This document shows positions 31,740 through 45,229 of a DNA stretch of 64,000 nt, in pieces. Made by a program: the position numbers and the translations under genes. The stretch's first letter is position 1. Every line of letters begins with the position of its first letter. The notes under the pieces are model-generated. The model was not told the DNA's origin, did no database searches, and worked only from the letters and a program-made list of their open reading frames with translations. The DNA lies in NCBI RefSeq assembly GCF_002878395.1, contig NC_061111.1, positions 29,187,789-29,251,788 of the forward strand, given 5' to 3'. This DNA comes from Capsicum annuum. Taxonomy: Eukaryota > Streptophyta > Magnoliopsida > Solanales > Solanaceae.

Positions 31740-34460
31740 TCATGCCTAAAGATTACCTGCAACCTAGGTGTAAGCATGATGACCTTTCTTGACTCAATCA
31801 CTTTTCTTACAACTCAAATGGAATTTTTTGGGTTGCAACATTCCTCAACAAATGCATCTTTGATATAGTAGGCATAAACCCATTTTATCCACATACTGTC
31901 AGCCTTTGTAGCTATAGCCCATAATTTCTTACCAACAACAAGTTTATTCTAGTTGCATATATTCAAAATATTATGCCCTCCTAATACCTTGGGCATACAG
32001 AGCTTCTCTCAAAAGACTAAAGCTTTCTTTGAAGGGCAAGTTTGACCTGTCCATAGGAAGATCCTGCAATGAGAGTTTATAAGCTTCATAATTTTCTTTG
32101 GAGTAATAAATATTTATGCTCAGTATTTTTGTATGCCAAAAACAATAGACTTGATTAACTGGAGTTTACCTGTATAGGCTAGTAATATTGTTGACCAGCA
32201 GTGCATTCTCTCAAGAATTTTCTCTATCAAGGGGTAGCATTGGTCTACTGTCAATTTCCTAGAAAATAAAGGTACAATCAAGTACTTCAAAAGTAGAGTC
32301 CCTTTACTGTAACCCAGTGTCTGCAATATTTGTTGTTTAACTGTGTCCTTAACACCTGACATGTAGATTGAGCTCTTATCTTGGTTAGCTTGAAGCTTGA
32401 AGCTGTAGAAAACCTACTAAAAGCTTGTTGTAGAAGCTCTATGGATGCAGCTTCTGCTTTACAAAACATCAACAGTTTATCTACAAAGCAAATATGGACT
32501 AGACCAAGATTTTTGCACCTAGGATGAAATTAAAACCTGGGATGTGAAGTGATCAAGGCTAATTCTCTATGTAAATACTCCATAACAATCACAAAAAGGT
32601 AAGGTGACATAGGGTCTCTTGCCTTATTCCCCTTTTACCTTGAAAAGGTTTGGTGAGTCCACCATTAAGTACTACAGAATAAGAAATAGTTGTAATACAC
32701 TCCATAACCCAACCTATAAATTTCTGAGGGAAGCCTAATTCTTTAAGAATTCTTTTAAGAATACACCAATCAACGTTATCATAGGCTTTTATTAAATCAA
32801 ACTTCAATACACACCTGGATTACAGGCCTTTCCTTGCGTACAACTTTAACAATTCATGACTAAATAACGCATTATCAATGATAGATCTTCCCTTTATAAA
32901 GGCTGACTGTGAGGGGCTTATAATAGTGTTCAGTACTCCTTTGTGATGATCTTATAAAAAGTATCATAACATGCTATAGGCCTATAATCTTTGACTATTG
33001 TAGGAGCAAGTATCTTTGGTACAAGTGTAACAGTAGTGCAACTAAATATTTTAAACATTTACCTGAGTGGAAGAATTCTTGAACAGCTAGTATTACATCT
33101 GACTTCACAATGTTCCATTGACTAGTGTAGAATTCAATTGGGATGCCATCCACTTCTGGTGATTTCTCAATGGCCATATCTTTTATAGCATTCATAATCT
33201 CTTTCTCTGTAACCTGCTGTATGAGATCAATCTTTTATGAAGCAGTTAAACAAAGACCTCTTCTGATGACTTCTAAGTTTGGCAAAGGAACCTCAACAAC
33301 TGTTGTCCCTAATAAGCTGGTGAAAAAGAAAACAAACTCTTATTCAACTAAAGATGGATCTACAACCTTTAGTCCTTTATCAGTATCGATGGAAGTAATA
33401 ATATTTCTACTTGCTCTAATCCTACATATCCAGGTGGCCCTATATTTTTGTCTTAGTGTTTTCTCTTCCACTAGGCTCCATTGATGCAGTTTCTGAACAA
33501 GTAGATTTTCCTCCTCTATCAAAGTCTAGTTCAATAAATCAATGGCCAATTTATCTTGAACAACTACAAGTTATTGCCTGGTAGTATTCAAATGAGTCTC
33601 ATAAGAAGTTAGGTAAGAGTTAGGACTCTTTAGATTAGCTTTTAGAGCTTTAAAATTTTGAGCCAGTTGATATATTCTAGTTTTAGTGTAGTTGTGTGAC
33701 CAGGTTCTTGCAATAATTTCAGGGAACTGGTGGTGTTGCATGACTGTGGAGAATAACTTGAATGGATTTGGTCTATTACTCAATGTAGGGTTACAGTGTA
33801 ATAGAATTGGGGAGTGGCTAGAAATTCCTGATAATGGATAATCAGCCGCTACTACTCCATATCTTTGCAATCAGTGATAATTGGTCATAGCCCAATCTAT
33901 TTTGGAATATACTCTGTGATTTTTCTCTTGCTTATTCCAAAAGGAGTAATAGCAGCCTCTAGATCCTAAAGAAGTAAGTTACAGGGCATCCATAAAGTCC
34001 CTAAGTCTTGTGTTTCAAAAAATTTAATAGGAGATCCTAATCTATCATCAGGACTCAGTATAACATTAAAGTCTCCACTCAGGATCCAAGGCTCCTGAAT
34101 GGTTACACTCATTCCCCTCAAGGCATTCCATAATGCAACTTTTCAGCAACTATACTTTTTACATATATAATAGTAACATATGCAACAAAAGATTCTACAG
34201 GGTACTCAATATAATAATATAGAAATTGTTTACGCATTATCAATACCTGCACCTTCACATAGGATCTCTAAAGTAACTAAATTTAACCATTTGGAGCTAT
34301 TGAGCAGTTGCATCTAGCATTGCATCCTAGTGTAATTTTTTCTAGTATGTTGGAGCTTTTGTGCTGCTTTACTCTTGTTTTTAAACATCCCATTACATCT
34401 ATCTTAGGCATAACTAGAAAGAGCTTTAACTCTTTCTGCTTGAGGGGTTGGTTCAAGCCC
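31740..34460 (-). pseudogene. LINE ORF2: endonuclease and reverse transcriptase remnants
   Basis: Endonuclease start: LKGLNQPLKQKELKLFLVMP and IDVMGCLKTRVKQHKSSNI. Plant L1 relatives have Glu in the ETRV motif; here it is Lys, so the nuclease site is lost. RT pieces: KSPEVDGIPIEFYTSQWNIV, KFDLIKAYDNVDWCILKRIL, GFPQKFIGWVMECITTISYS, VVLNGGLTKPFQGKRGIRQ. Downstream thumb and zf-RVT: TYTGKLQLIKSIVFGIQ-like and KLWAIATKADSMWIKWVYAY. In life the protein would nick DNA and copy its own RNA at the nick. Confidence 0.8.
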
Positions 34461-34849
34461 TTTAAGATCCATGTTGTTAGATTATGTAATGTTGGGTGGC
34501 TTGCCAGTATCACCTGGATCATCCTCATGGTCACCTATGATCTCTCAAGCTGAAAATCTGTTATCACCCCTAGAGGTGCTAGAAAATCCTTCTAAGGAAA
34601 GCCCATCAATCTTAGGTTCATGCTGGGTGGGCATACTCTACATAAGTGGCTCAGGTTCACCATTCAAAGAATCTCTTGACCATCTAGTGGTTGGGGGTTG
34701 ATAATTTCCTCATTTATAACATTTTTTGCTTTTTTTGTTGCCAATCTTTCCATATAGGTATTCTCTTCTTTCTATTGATTTTTCTCCTTTTTAGTTTCTC
34801 TTGGAAGGTATTCTCTTGATCTGTACTCTTGTCATTGATTCGATAATCA

Positions 34850-35705
34850 TCAGTAGAGTGCCCAAATCAAAGATAATAACTACAGAATCTGGGATTCCAA
34901 TCATACTCGATAAGTTGATGAAATGTACCAGTTGGAGTCACTATTTCTCTGGAATAAATTAGAGGCTTGAAGAATCCACTTCAACATATACATAAGCATA
35001 AGATATACATTTCATACTAGCAATGAACTAATCTGTGTGAAGTGGTCACATAATTCCACTCGCTATCTTACTCAATAATTCACTAGACCAATATCTAATA
35101 GGCAATACCGACAACGTAATCCAAAGAGAAATGGTTGTAATACTGTTAAGGTAGAATTCAAAATCAATCTCTCATTGTTAAACTATAAACGATTTATTGT
35201 GAAATGTATAAGGGCCATTAAGGAGAACCTTATCCCTATCTACAATAAAATTGAATCGAAAAATATAGTATCTAGCATTATGACCCAGGGTTTGTGGCTT
35301 ATCTATAAAGCACCACACATTTTTCATAAAATTCTCCATGGATTTTTGATATGGAATGTCCACTATCACAAATCTAATTACAAAATTTTACCAGTAGTTT
35401 GATTATTCTTTTAAATTATCCTCAATAATAATTACAAAGATTTTTCCAACTCTAGCAGTTGGAGGAATGTCGGAAAGGGTTTTATCGGTATCAGCTATGC
35501 GATCCTCAGAGTGTTTCTTCTTCACTGGCTGCTGAGGTGGAGGTGCTCGCTCTGAAAATTCCAACCTCCTATTTGGGTAAGTGGAGCCAAAATTGTAAAG
35601 GTGAATCAAATTCAGTGAGTTCGAGTCTAAGCTGGGTGCCTCAACCTCCTCAAGAATAGGATGGTACCTAAGAGGGAGAAAGCTCCCAAATGTTAGTGAA
35701 GACAA
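34850..35705 (-). pseudogene. LINE ORF1 remnant with DUF4283
   Basis: N-terminal Pro-rich stretch SERAPPPQQPVKKKHSEDRI, then IPYQKSMENFMKNVWCFIDK, RFNFIVDRDKVLLNGPYTFH and, after a frame change, ISLWITLSVLPIRYW. These match the DUF4283 region of plant L1 ORF1 (RNA-binding). The zinc knuckle is reduced to WNPRFCSYYLRFGHS with only one Cys and the GH pair left. Confidence 0.7.
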
Positions 35706-35829
35706 TGAACAACTATTCTGTCTTTTGGGATAACCAATTTCATCGACGACCCCATGGTTTTTCTGGTGGAATCCATGGGAGTTACAAAAGGTGCACGTTA
35801 GCAGCTTTGCTAATGTGTGCCGAGAGCAT

Positions 35830-37888
35830 CAAATTTTGATGATTTTTATGTGTTTTTCTCGTGGAATTATTATCTATCAATTTAGAACTCTATTTTTGTC
35901 ATTTCCCAAGCAGTTCTATTTTATTTTTCATAATTTTTACCCAAGTTGAGAATCGAAACCCTAGTTTTATTATTTTTGATGCTTTGAAGCTCGAATTTGG
36001 ATGATACCAAAGAGGTTTTTGAGATTTCTTACATGGGTAAGTTTGTTATCTTATAATTATTATTTTGGGTAAGTTTGTTATCTTATAATTATTATTTTCT
36101 CTCAATTTCGTCTTCAAAATTACTTCAAATTCTTGATTTTTAGAAATAAATTTTGGAAAATTTTGCCGATAAAGCTTGAAAATAATTTTTTGTATTTGAA
36201 CCTCGTTTTACCTCATTTTTATGTGTGTTTTTAGTAGAGACTCCTATGAATATGGAGAACATGTTTCTAAATAAAATTTTGTTTTACCTTATTTTTTCTA
36301 AAATTCTTTTGAGGAGTCTATTTTGACTCGGACTAAAAAATAGGCAATATGGGTATTGTTTGCTTTCTTTTGAAGCGTAGATTTTATTTTTTGTATATGA
36401 TAGTTGATTATGGGTCCATTTGTGAGGATAAAGGTTTGTATTGAAGGCTTTTTGGACTAGTTTTTTGTATTTGAGGTAGGTTATGACTTAACTCTATTCA
36501 GACTGGGTTGGATAATTAATAATAAAATAAAAGCATGTTATGGGTATGAGTTTGAATTATGAAAATATGTTCAGGTGATTTATATGTTCATGTGGGAGCC
36601 TATGTGGATAATATTTAGTGGTTTTTGAGACATTATTTACTTTGTGTAATCGTATGAGGTCTCATATAATGTTATGCCTGATATTGATATATGTATGTTT
36701 GGTTGCACTCTTTTTGGTGGAAAACAGCCTAGATTTGGGGATTTATATGGAATTAATGACATTTTTCTTGCATGTTTCACTTAATGGTTTTTGGATTATT
36801 GTAGATCATGGATGGTTGGTTGACTTGATAGATTCTTGGCTTATATGGTTCGTAAGTTGGTTTGATATTGGATATTCTTATTTTAATTGGTTGTGAGCAT
36901 TACACACTTATATCATATTCATTCATGAATCATTGGTACTATCGAGAAAATACTGGGATCACTAGCTTATGTTGACAAAAAATATGACTTCTTTAAAATC
37001 CATTATCAATGTATGTGTTAAAGAGGAGTTATAGATATTGCTATTAGATATTGATTATATATGGGTTGACGAATCCCCCATGGGTCCTACCTTAGGAGCA
37101 CAACTCGCTAGGTGTATACGGAGGTTGTGCAACGACCTCGTACATTACATCATCATCATCTTTATTACATTCCATATGTTATGCTTATTTTGTGATTGTA
37201 TTTATGTCCTTGACTTGATATCTGTCCATTTATTCTATTTCCTTATACTTATATTTGGTGTACGTGTATATTTGTGTCTCTTTCCCTACCTATTTTTGTT
37301 AAATGTGTATATAGTAGAACTGTTAGTACAGAGGGTGTAGGCTACCATTTGGAGCATTTTTCAATTGTAGGTGATGTGATCATATTTTGTGTTTATATGC
37401 TTTATTTTCTACTTTACTCAGTCTTTCTATGATACCTACTGAGTACAAGTGGACCGTACTCATCTATGCTACGCCCTTTCAGTGTAGATTCAGGTATGAG
37501 TGCACCAGATGAATACCTAATTCGGGTGGCATTTGAAGTATTTTTGACATAGTAGACATCTTATGATTCAGGAGTTGGCCTACTACATCTTTCTATCTAT
37601 TTCATGTATTATTTAGTATTCTGAGATAGATTTTGATTCTTTTTGGACTATTATTATGTCATTGACATTCGAGATATATTTAGTAGCTCTTACACTGTGA
37701 CACCATGTTTTGGGATTTGGTTTGGTATCTTTGATTATATTTCTGCTATTATCATATTTGTGTGGCTCGGCTTTTATCTTGGGTTTTGGTATTGCTTTTC
37801 CTTATTATATTAGTTTGGGTGATAGGCTTACTTATCAAGGACTACCGTGATAAGTTCCATCATGATTCATGGTTTTTGTATCGTCACA
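35830..37888 (+). repeat. 5' LTR region of a Ty3/gypsy element
   Basis: About 2 kb of AT-rich DNA that ends ...CGTCACA three bases before the tRNA-Met primer-binding site, as an LTR should. It includes ATACCTACTGAGTACAAGTG, typical of solanaceous gypsy LTRs, and a 32-bp tandem duplication (GGGTAAGTTTGTTATCTTAT, about 36035 and 36067). The left edge is uncertain because the LINE abuts it. It is not similar to the LTR at 46692-50025. Confidence 0.5.
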
Positions 37889-37891
37889 TAT

Positions 37892-37903
37892 TGGTATCAG
37901 AGC
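37892..37903 (+). promoter_or_regulatory. Primer-binding site (initiator tRNA-Met)
   Basis: TGGTATCAGAGC, complementary to the 3' end of initiator tRNA-Met, where minus-strand DNA synthesis starts in plant LTR retrotransposons. Confidence 0.9.
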
Positions 37904-40713
37904 AACCCTATTCATTAGCCTCAATAGTGTAAAAATGGGATGTCTAATAAAGTCTCGCGAATTGGTATGTAAATATCTGTATATATCTTCGAGAGGTTAT
38001 AAGATGTCTTTAGAAAACTTTTATTATTTTGTTCCTCATCGAGTGGATCTTTTATACCTTGTGTTTGAAATAGTGTTTCACTTTTTTCTTTGTCTGTATT
38101 CGAGTATGGTATTTTGAGATTAGAAGTTCAGCCTTCGTCTATGTTACCTCTTCAGGTAGGGTTTTATCCAGCCAGATTTACTATGCCTCTCCTTATTGCG
38201 TGTATAGTTATTTCTTTTAAGGATCACAAGAGGTTTGAGAGATTCATTCGCTTGGGTCCTCCTAGGGTCAATGGTGTTGTAGGCGAGGATGCCTATGATT
38301 CCTGAATGGATTTTTGTGAGAAATTGCATAACCTTGGTTTGCTCGAGCTGCATGGGTTTGTGTATACTACTTATCAGTTGTGAGATACAATGAGTGATTG
38401 GTGGAGGTCACTTGTTGGTTGCTGGCCTCTTGGTTTGCCAGAGATAACTTGGGAACTGAGGCATTCTTGGACAGGTTTATGCTTTTCAGTTAAAGGGATC
38501 AGATGAGAGACAAGTTTAATCACTTGGACCATGGCTCCTTAACTATTGTAGAGTATGAGGTACATTTCTATACCTTGTCTAGATATTTTTATGCTAGTAT
38601 TGCCTTCAGGTTTGAGAAGATTCTAAAATTCATAAAAAGATTGGATGTTTATCTTCAACTAAATATGACTCAGTTGGTAGTTTCTGGGGTATTATTTTAG
38701 AGTATAGTGGATCTTGCTACGATGACTAAGTCTATTCTTCGAACATCTCCAGGAGGTTCCAAGAAGGTATGCCGTCAAAGTGAGTTCATAGGTCATACTT
38801 CTTGAGGTAGAGATTTTAGAGGCTTCTATGGTATCATGGTAGACCATTGCAGGCAGTCTTGTAGAGTTAAGTCAATGGGTAATTTATTTCAGCAGCTTTG
38901 GGTGGTCGTCTTAGTATAATTGTACCTTTATCTATTGAGTCGGGCCGCTGGGTTTGCTATGAGTGTGATGAGATTGTCCATTTGGCCGAAGAATGTCCTC
39001 ATCATGTTTTCAAAGCTACTCTTATATTGATTGTGAGAGATAGAGGTTCTTCTAAAGATGTGAGGGGCAGAGGTAGTGGAGCCCATGGTGGTGGTCGCAG
39101 GACTACTCAGTCAGGTGGTAGACGTGGTTAGTATCATGCTATACCTTCCAAGCTAGAGGTAGAGGCCTTCAATGCTGTTATCACATGTATCGGCCCCATT
39201 TGTTTAAGATCTACATCTGTGTTATTTGATCCAGAATCGACTTTTTCATATATGTCTGCATATTTTGCTTTGGGTTTTGATTCTACTTATGAGCCTCTTT
39301 ATATGTCTATCCGTGTATCTACCCCCATAGAAGATTCTTTAGTGGTGGATCGGGTGTACCGATCTTGTGTTGTGACTTCTGTTGGGCATGACACTTAGCT
39401 AGATTTGATTATCCTTGATATGGAAGATTTTGATGTCATGTTAGGTATGGATTGGTCAGATTATTGTTATGCTAAGTTCATGACTTTAGCTTCATCGAGT
39501 GTGCCAAGAATAGCTTGAAAGGGTGTGCTTCATTCAAGTCCCAAAAGAGTTATATCTTTCCTTTAGGATCATCATTTGATAGAGAGGGAATGTTTATTTT
39601 ATTTGTATCATATTCGGGATACTAGTGTTGCTTCACCTCCTTCTTTGGATTCTATTCGTGTTGTCCATGAGTTTGTGGATGTTTTCCTTATGAAATTTGT
39701 TTGGTATGGCTCCGGATTGTAATATTGACTTTACTATTGATGTTGAGCTGGGGAACCAATCCTATTTCTATTACCCCATATAGGATGACCCTAATAGAGT
39801 TAATGAAATTGAAAGATCAGTTGCAGGAGATATGGGATAAGGGATTTATTTGACCTAGTGTATCACCTTGGGGTGCGTTTGTCTTGTTCGTGAAAAAAAA
39901 TATTGGGTCGATGAGTATGTGTATTAATTATTGATAATTGAACAAGTTGACAGTTAAGAACAAGTATCCACTTTCTCGTATTAATGATTTGTTTGACCGC
40001 TTCATGGTTTTTTGGTGTTTTTAATGATTGATTTGAGGTTCGGGTATCACTAGTTTAGGATTAGAGCTTCAGATATTCCACAAACAACTTTCAGATTTGA
40101 TACGACCATTATGAGTTTTTGGTCATGACCTTTGGGATAACCAATGCCCTAACTGCATTCATGGAATTTATGAATCAGGTATTTTAATTGTATCTCGACT
40201 CTTTTATTATTGTATTTATAGATGACATCTTGGTTTATTCAAGGAGTGAGGCTGATTATGAAGAGTATTTGTGGATTGTGCTTCAGAGATTGAGGGATGA
40301 GAAGTTGTATGTTAAGCTCTCAGAGTGCGAGTTTTGGTTGGAGTCTATCTCTTTCTAGAGTCATGTGGTGACCAAAGATGGTATTATGGTTGATCCAAAC
40401 AAGATTCTAGCGGTTTGTGATTGGGCTAGGCCCACTTCTCCAATCGAGATATGGAGTTTTGTTAGTATAGAAGTCTACTATTATCATTTTGTCAATGTTT
40501 TTTTATCTATTACAACTCCATTAAACAAATTTACCTAGAAGAAGATTTTCTTTCAGTAGTCTGATGCTTGTGAGGTGATCTTTCTAAAGCTCAAGGATTT
40601 GTTGACTTCTGATCTTTCTAAAGCTCAAGGATTTGTTGACTTCAACGCCTATCTTGACTTTTCCCAAGGAGGGGGTGGGTTTTACCATCATTTGTGATGC
40701 TTTTGTTGTTGGG
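37904..40713 (+). pseudogene. Ty3/gypsy gag-pol, 5' part (gag, protease, RT), dead
   Basis: Gag: DHKRFERFIRLGPPRVNGVV, then, after stops, RDKFNHLDHGSLTIVEYEVH (retrotransposon gag) and the zinc knuckle CYECDEIVHLAEEC (CX2CX4HX4C, about 38956). Protease region: LFDPESTFSYMSAYFALGFD-like, where the active-site Asp-Ser/Thr-Gly is not intact. [39 protein letters not shown] with the catalytic FIDDI (about 40200), [18 protein letters not shown]. RNase H starts FTIICDAFVVG, where the other element is inserted. Many stops. The FIDDI motif and the gag type fit a Tekay/Del-like chromovirus. Confidence 0.8.
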
Positions 40714-41494
40714 TGATACTAAACGATATCTACAACACCAAAACAGTCCGCAAATAGTCACAACAACACACCTAAACCCGTAACAACAACATAACAATAT
40801 GATACAAGGAGCAAACACAAACTAAAAACAATAAAAGGATAGGTAACTTGACACAAAAGGAACTCATTAGGTATAACAAAAGAGTGTATCAAACTTTAAA
40901 ACCTCTACAAAACAAGATAACAAGCACCAAGTTCTTACGGTGACCGCCAAGGGAATCAACTCACCTCAAGATCCACTATTTCCAAACAAAGAACAATATT
41001 GGCTTTTCCAAGCCCTAAACTACAATGGCTAATCCAAGCCCTAACTAAGAACTACACTAAGGTGGTCTACTCTCAAGAGAGAGGATTTTCAATGTTTCAT
41101 ACATTCATCATTCATAAACTAAAGAGCAAATGACCTAATAGAAGACTATATATAAGCTAGCTTATTGCATAACAAAAATGACCACAATACCCTTAATGAA
41201 AGGGGTAGGCATAAAGTGTCTTTCCAACAAGTGTAATCCCCAAAATATCCTTAATGAAGGGTACTTCTTCAATGCTACACAATTTCGGGGTCATGCTTCA
41301 ACACTTGTGCTCTTGGATTGTCATCAAAGGTAAGCCCCCACGTAATCTTCTACATACGGGTTTGCCTTATGTCATGCTCAAAACGGGTCATCCATGCATG
41401 TTCTTGTGTCCTCGAGGTGACCAAGTCTTGGGTATTAACGTATTGGTATCCAATGATGTCTTTAAAAGCATAGATGGCCATTTGGGTCGTATCA
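40714..41494 (-). repeat. Left LTR (3' LTR of the minus-strand element)
   Basis: TGATACTAAACGATATCTAC ... GGTCGTATCA. Near-identical blocks with the right LTR, including ACAACACCAAAACAGTCCxC, AAGGGAATCAACTCACCTCA and GAGAGGATTTTxAATxTTTC, with scattered point differences showing that the insertion is not very recent. Confidence 0.9.
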
Positions 41495-44400
41495 TCCTCT
41501 CCTTCTTGAAAAGGATTCGACCTCGAATCTATATCTTGCAAAATAAAAAAAGGACAAAAAAGCACAACTTCCTCATGGCATGAGGGTTAGGGTTAGTACA
41601 ATAAATAACATCATCATGCCAAGGTGGTACATACTTGATATATAACTATGAATCCTTTATCTTAGTTATGAAAATTTTAGTAAGAATGTTACAAAGGAAA
41701 TAGTTATTTCAAGTATCAAGAGATAAAGAAACTACAAAGGTCTTAATGGTATCACTAAGTCCAAAAGATAAGGCTACCCTTGTCTTAGGAACTATAAATC
41801 ACAATTGTATCATTACCTCTTCAACTGGCCTCATCAAATGTGGTGCCACTATTGGTCTCAAAGTCCACCAATCCCATATAGCATTGCCATTCAAATAAGT
41901 GGACCAATCGACAAGACCTCTACCTCTACTTAATGCAAACCCGAAACTAGCATGGATGTCATCATAGGAAAAGAGGTAGTATAGGAAAGAGTCAAGTGTA
42001 AAGACATGCACAGGTGAAGACAAAGCTTTAAAGCACTTACACTCTCTTTCCTTCAAGCAAATAAATAACTTGGTATCCACAAATTGGGATTCATGCAATT
42101 TAAGCACAAGTGTGTCAAGCAAGGATGCACATTTAGAAACATTACCCCAAGGAGTCAATGACACCTTTGCCCTTGGGTTGTCAAGAAGGACTACACATTC
42201 TTTACCTTTAAGAGTACTCTTATTTTTCAAAGAGATTTCTATCTTTAGGAGGAATATTGTCACACCATAGTGGGTTAGCATATAGGATATAGCCTTCAAG
42301 ATAAGTTATACCATCATTCTCATAACTAGGTTCATCGGGAGTGATTATACCATTTTCAAATAGAACATTATACCAAAGAGAGCATAATCTACCCCGCGGG
42401 CAGATTTGGAACAAGTAAGTTCACTCTCTAAAAGTTCATTATCAAGTTTTAAAGATGTTTCAAGCACATGATTATCCCTATGAGCCAAGCAAATATTAGA
42501 ATCAAAGGGCTGGCTCACGAGTTCACTCCTATTCCTTAGATCAACATTTTCAACATCATCACACACTTGAGATTCATTAATTATCACACACATCCTCAAG
42601 TGGTGGAAAATTTTCACACATAAGTTGATCAACACAAGTTTCATAAGACGATGTACTTTTATTCAACACAATGGTTTCAACACTAGGTGGACATAAATTG
42701 ATCTTACAATAAGAGTCAATTCGATCATCAATAGGATCAACTAGTGTATCCACACTCATAATATATACATCATCATCAAGTGGCAAGGAAAAAATAGACT
42801 TATATATAGGAAAGATACAACTCATACTCAATGGGATACTAGCCACACATATCATTCACATGCACAAAAGTGTAAGAGTTAACTCTTTTACCTTGAAGTT
42901 CGTGAGTGAATTCTTCTTTGCTGTGATGTGAGGTTCCCAACATGCTTTGGTAGCAACTTCTCTTTGGCCTTGTGCTACTCCACTTTCCATGTTGGTACCT
43001 AAATAAATGTTCTTAGAAATAGAAGGACAAACATAGTTAGCTCGGTTTGGTGGCAATCCCCTCACTTTACTCCTCACAACCTCTCCTTTTTCCACTCTCA
43101 GATTTCCATCTTGTACACCCTTACCCCTCTCAATCTTTTGTCTTTCATAGTCATTTGGATTGAAGTAGGTGACCACTGATCTGAGCGATTTGGGTAAAAT
43201 AGACATAATGAGATGATTTCCTCACCGGTCTCTTACAATATTAGGCCAATTTTGCACATTTGAAACTTCATGTTGTGCAAACCAATCGGCACCCAAGCTT
43301 TCATGTTTGTATGCCAAGGGAAAAATATCGAAAATACCTCCACATGGTATTCAAATTGGGAGAATAAAACCTTTATCATCTCGGTAACCTTGAACCCATT
43401 CAAGGAATATGGAACATGTAAAGGCTCTCGAAATAACCTCAAATAATCAACCATGGATGGAAGGATATATTTTCTATAGTACCTATCATCCAGCATAATG
43501 AGACAGCCCGATACCCCATAAATGAGCACCTTTCCGGAGTGAACATTCCTTCTTGGATCAACATGTAAGGCACATGATCACCCTCCGGCTTTAGAGATGC
43601 ATACCCTCTTCTTCTCATGGGAAAACCTCCACTATAACTATTATAACCATTCAAACCATGTCAACCTTGATAAGAAATGCTACAAGTTGAAGGATATGAA
43701 TTTTTACACTCCACATGTGCACTCTCACCATAGATCTCATAAGCTTTGCAAATAAAAGGGTTATACCTTACACCAATTCTAGTTTTGGTTTGGGAAGTGT
43801 AAGAACCCCCTTACGTCCCAACTTTATTATAAGGACCATCACAAGGCTCTTCATCATCTCCATGTTCACCATAAGCATTAGGCACTTCATTCACCTCATT
43901 TCCCCCTTAAATCTGTAACCTTTAAATCTGTCCAAGTTTTGGTCACGGCTATTTTCATAGCCTCCACAATCTCCCTCAACTTCGTAACTATAAAACCCCT
44001 CACTACAATCATAGTCTCTCATGTTGTAGTCACAATTATCCCCGACTATCGAAGACATGTTTCCCTTATATCACCTTTGTACCTACACAATGAATAGAAA
44101 AGATTAGTAGTAAAGCTGCTCACCAACACTCGTATACACTCACCTTTGTGATTCTCACAATTGGAGCGGCGAATATTTAAAGTTGCTTATACTTCGGTAG
44201 TCAATAGGATGTCAATTCTACTTAAAGGCCGGAATGGATTCTTGTTTGATCGACTCAATACAAAAAAATAAAATTTACTTACGAACTTGAAACAAATAAG
44301 TTACTACAATTTAAAAATGAGAAAAACACAAAACAACGCTAACACGAAGAACGTACTCAAAAAACTAATTTACAACTTAGTAGGTATTTACTAGTTACCA

Positions 44401-45229
44401 ATTAGTATAAGAATAAAAAAATTGAACTAAGAATCAACAACAAAGAAATTAAGAATCCAAGATTTTAAGCCCTAAATTTTGGTATTGTACAAAAATTGGT
44501 GATGTGGCGGTCTAGGATTGGTTGTGGTTTTTGGAAGGTTCTTATTTTTTCAACTTTAAAATTTTGGTTCAATTTTCAATTCTTGAAGAATACCAAGTCC
44601 TTTGTAGATATTTTTGTCCCCTTTCCTTTTTGGTAGGTCTTTGGGATTTGTTTTCAAGACTAACAAAGGCCTCACTTCTTTCTACTTGACTTTTGGATCA
44701 AACAACACTATTGAAGAGCCTTTTTGCAACTACACATGAAGATAGTCTAGAACACCAAGAACTTTCAATCAAAGTTTGAAAACCTAGCCTCACGTTGAAC
44801 CTCCAACAATCAACAAAAAAATTTTCATACTTAAAAACCAAAACAAAATACCAACAACACAAGATCAAACCATAACTTCAAGTTTCGGTCCACACAACAA
44901 CACCAACAATGTTCAAGTTCTTGAGACCGTAACAACAATACCAACAACAATGTGTAAGCTCAACTTGGATCTAGACTCAAGGGTGCCAGTGAAGACAAAA
45001 CTAACACTTAGAAACAACTAAGACAAGAAAAACACACCTAGATATAGACACAAGTCTCGGCCAAAACAACAACAACAAGAAGAACACAATTTCGGCCAAG
45101 AACACAAAAAATGGACAGATTTGCCTCTTTTTGATTTTTCAGTTTTCTAACACTTTTTTTTTATTTTCAAGTTTACGAGCCCAAGATTGATCTTGTTGAA
45201 ACAATATCAAGCCATGATCTGATACCAAA
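41495..45229 (-). pseudogene. Internal region of the non-autonomous LTR element
   Basis: Gag-like start at 44058: MSSIVGDNCDYNMRDYDCSE followed by a Tyr/Gly/Asp-rich stretch (SYEVEGDCGGYENS) that shifts frame, then FPMRRRGYASLKPEGDHVPY, WMIGTIENISFHPWL, ESGVAQGQREVATKACWEPH and others down to a 166-residue frame at 42299-41799 (KGKECVVLLDNPRAKVSLTP, FLYYLFSYDDIHASFGFALS). None matches a pol domain known to me. It is conserved enough in reading frames to suggest it once coded, but now carries frameshifts. Confidence 0.55.

Larger units (their letters stand above)
31740..35780 (-). mobile_element. L1-type LINE retrotransposon, degenerate
   Basis: Minus-strand order is that of plant L1 elements: ORF1 with DUF4283 (about 35705-34850) and a weak zinc-knuckle region, then ORF2 with endonuclease (about 34460-33570), reverse transcriptase (about 33200-32300) and a zf-RVT-like end (about 32080-31740). 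Many stops and frameshifts throughout; no copy of ORF1 or ORF2 could be translated whole. Its right end (ORF1 side) abuts the gypsy LTR region. A clear poly-A end or target duplication was not found. Confidence 0.8.

Noticed and set aside
41254..41583. Plus-strand frame of 109 codons across the left LTR edge
   Set aside because: The element is oriented on the minus strand, and the frame crosses its LTR boundary at 41494.
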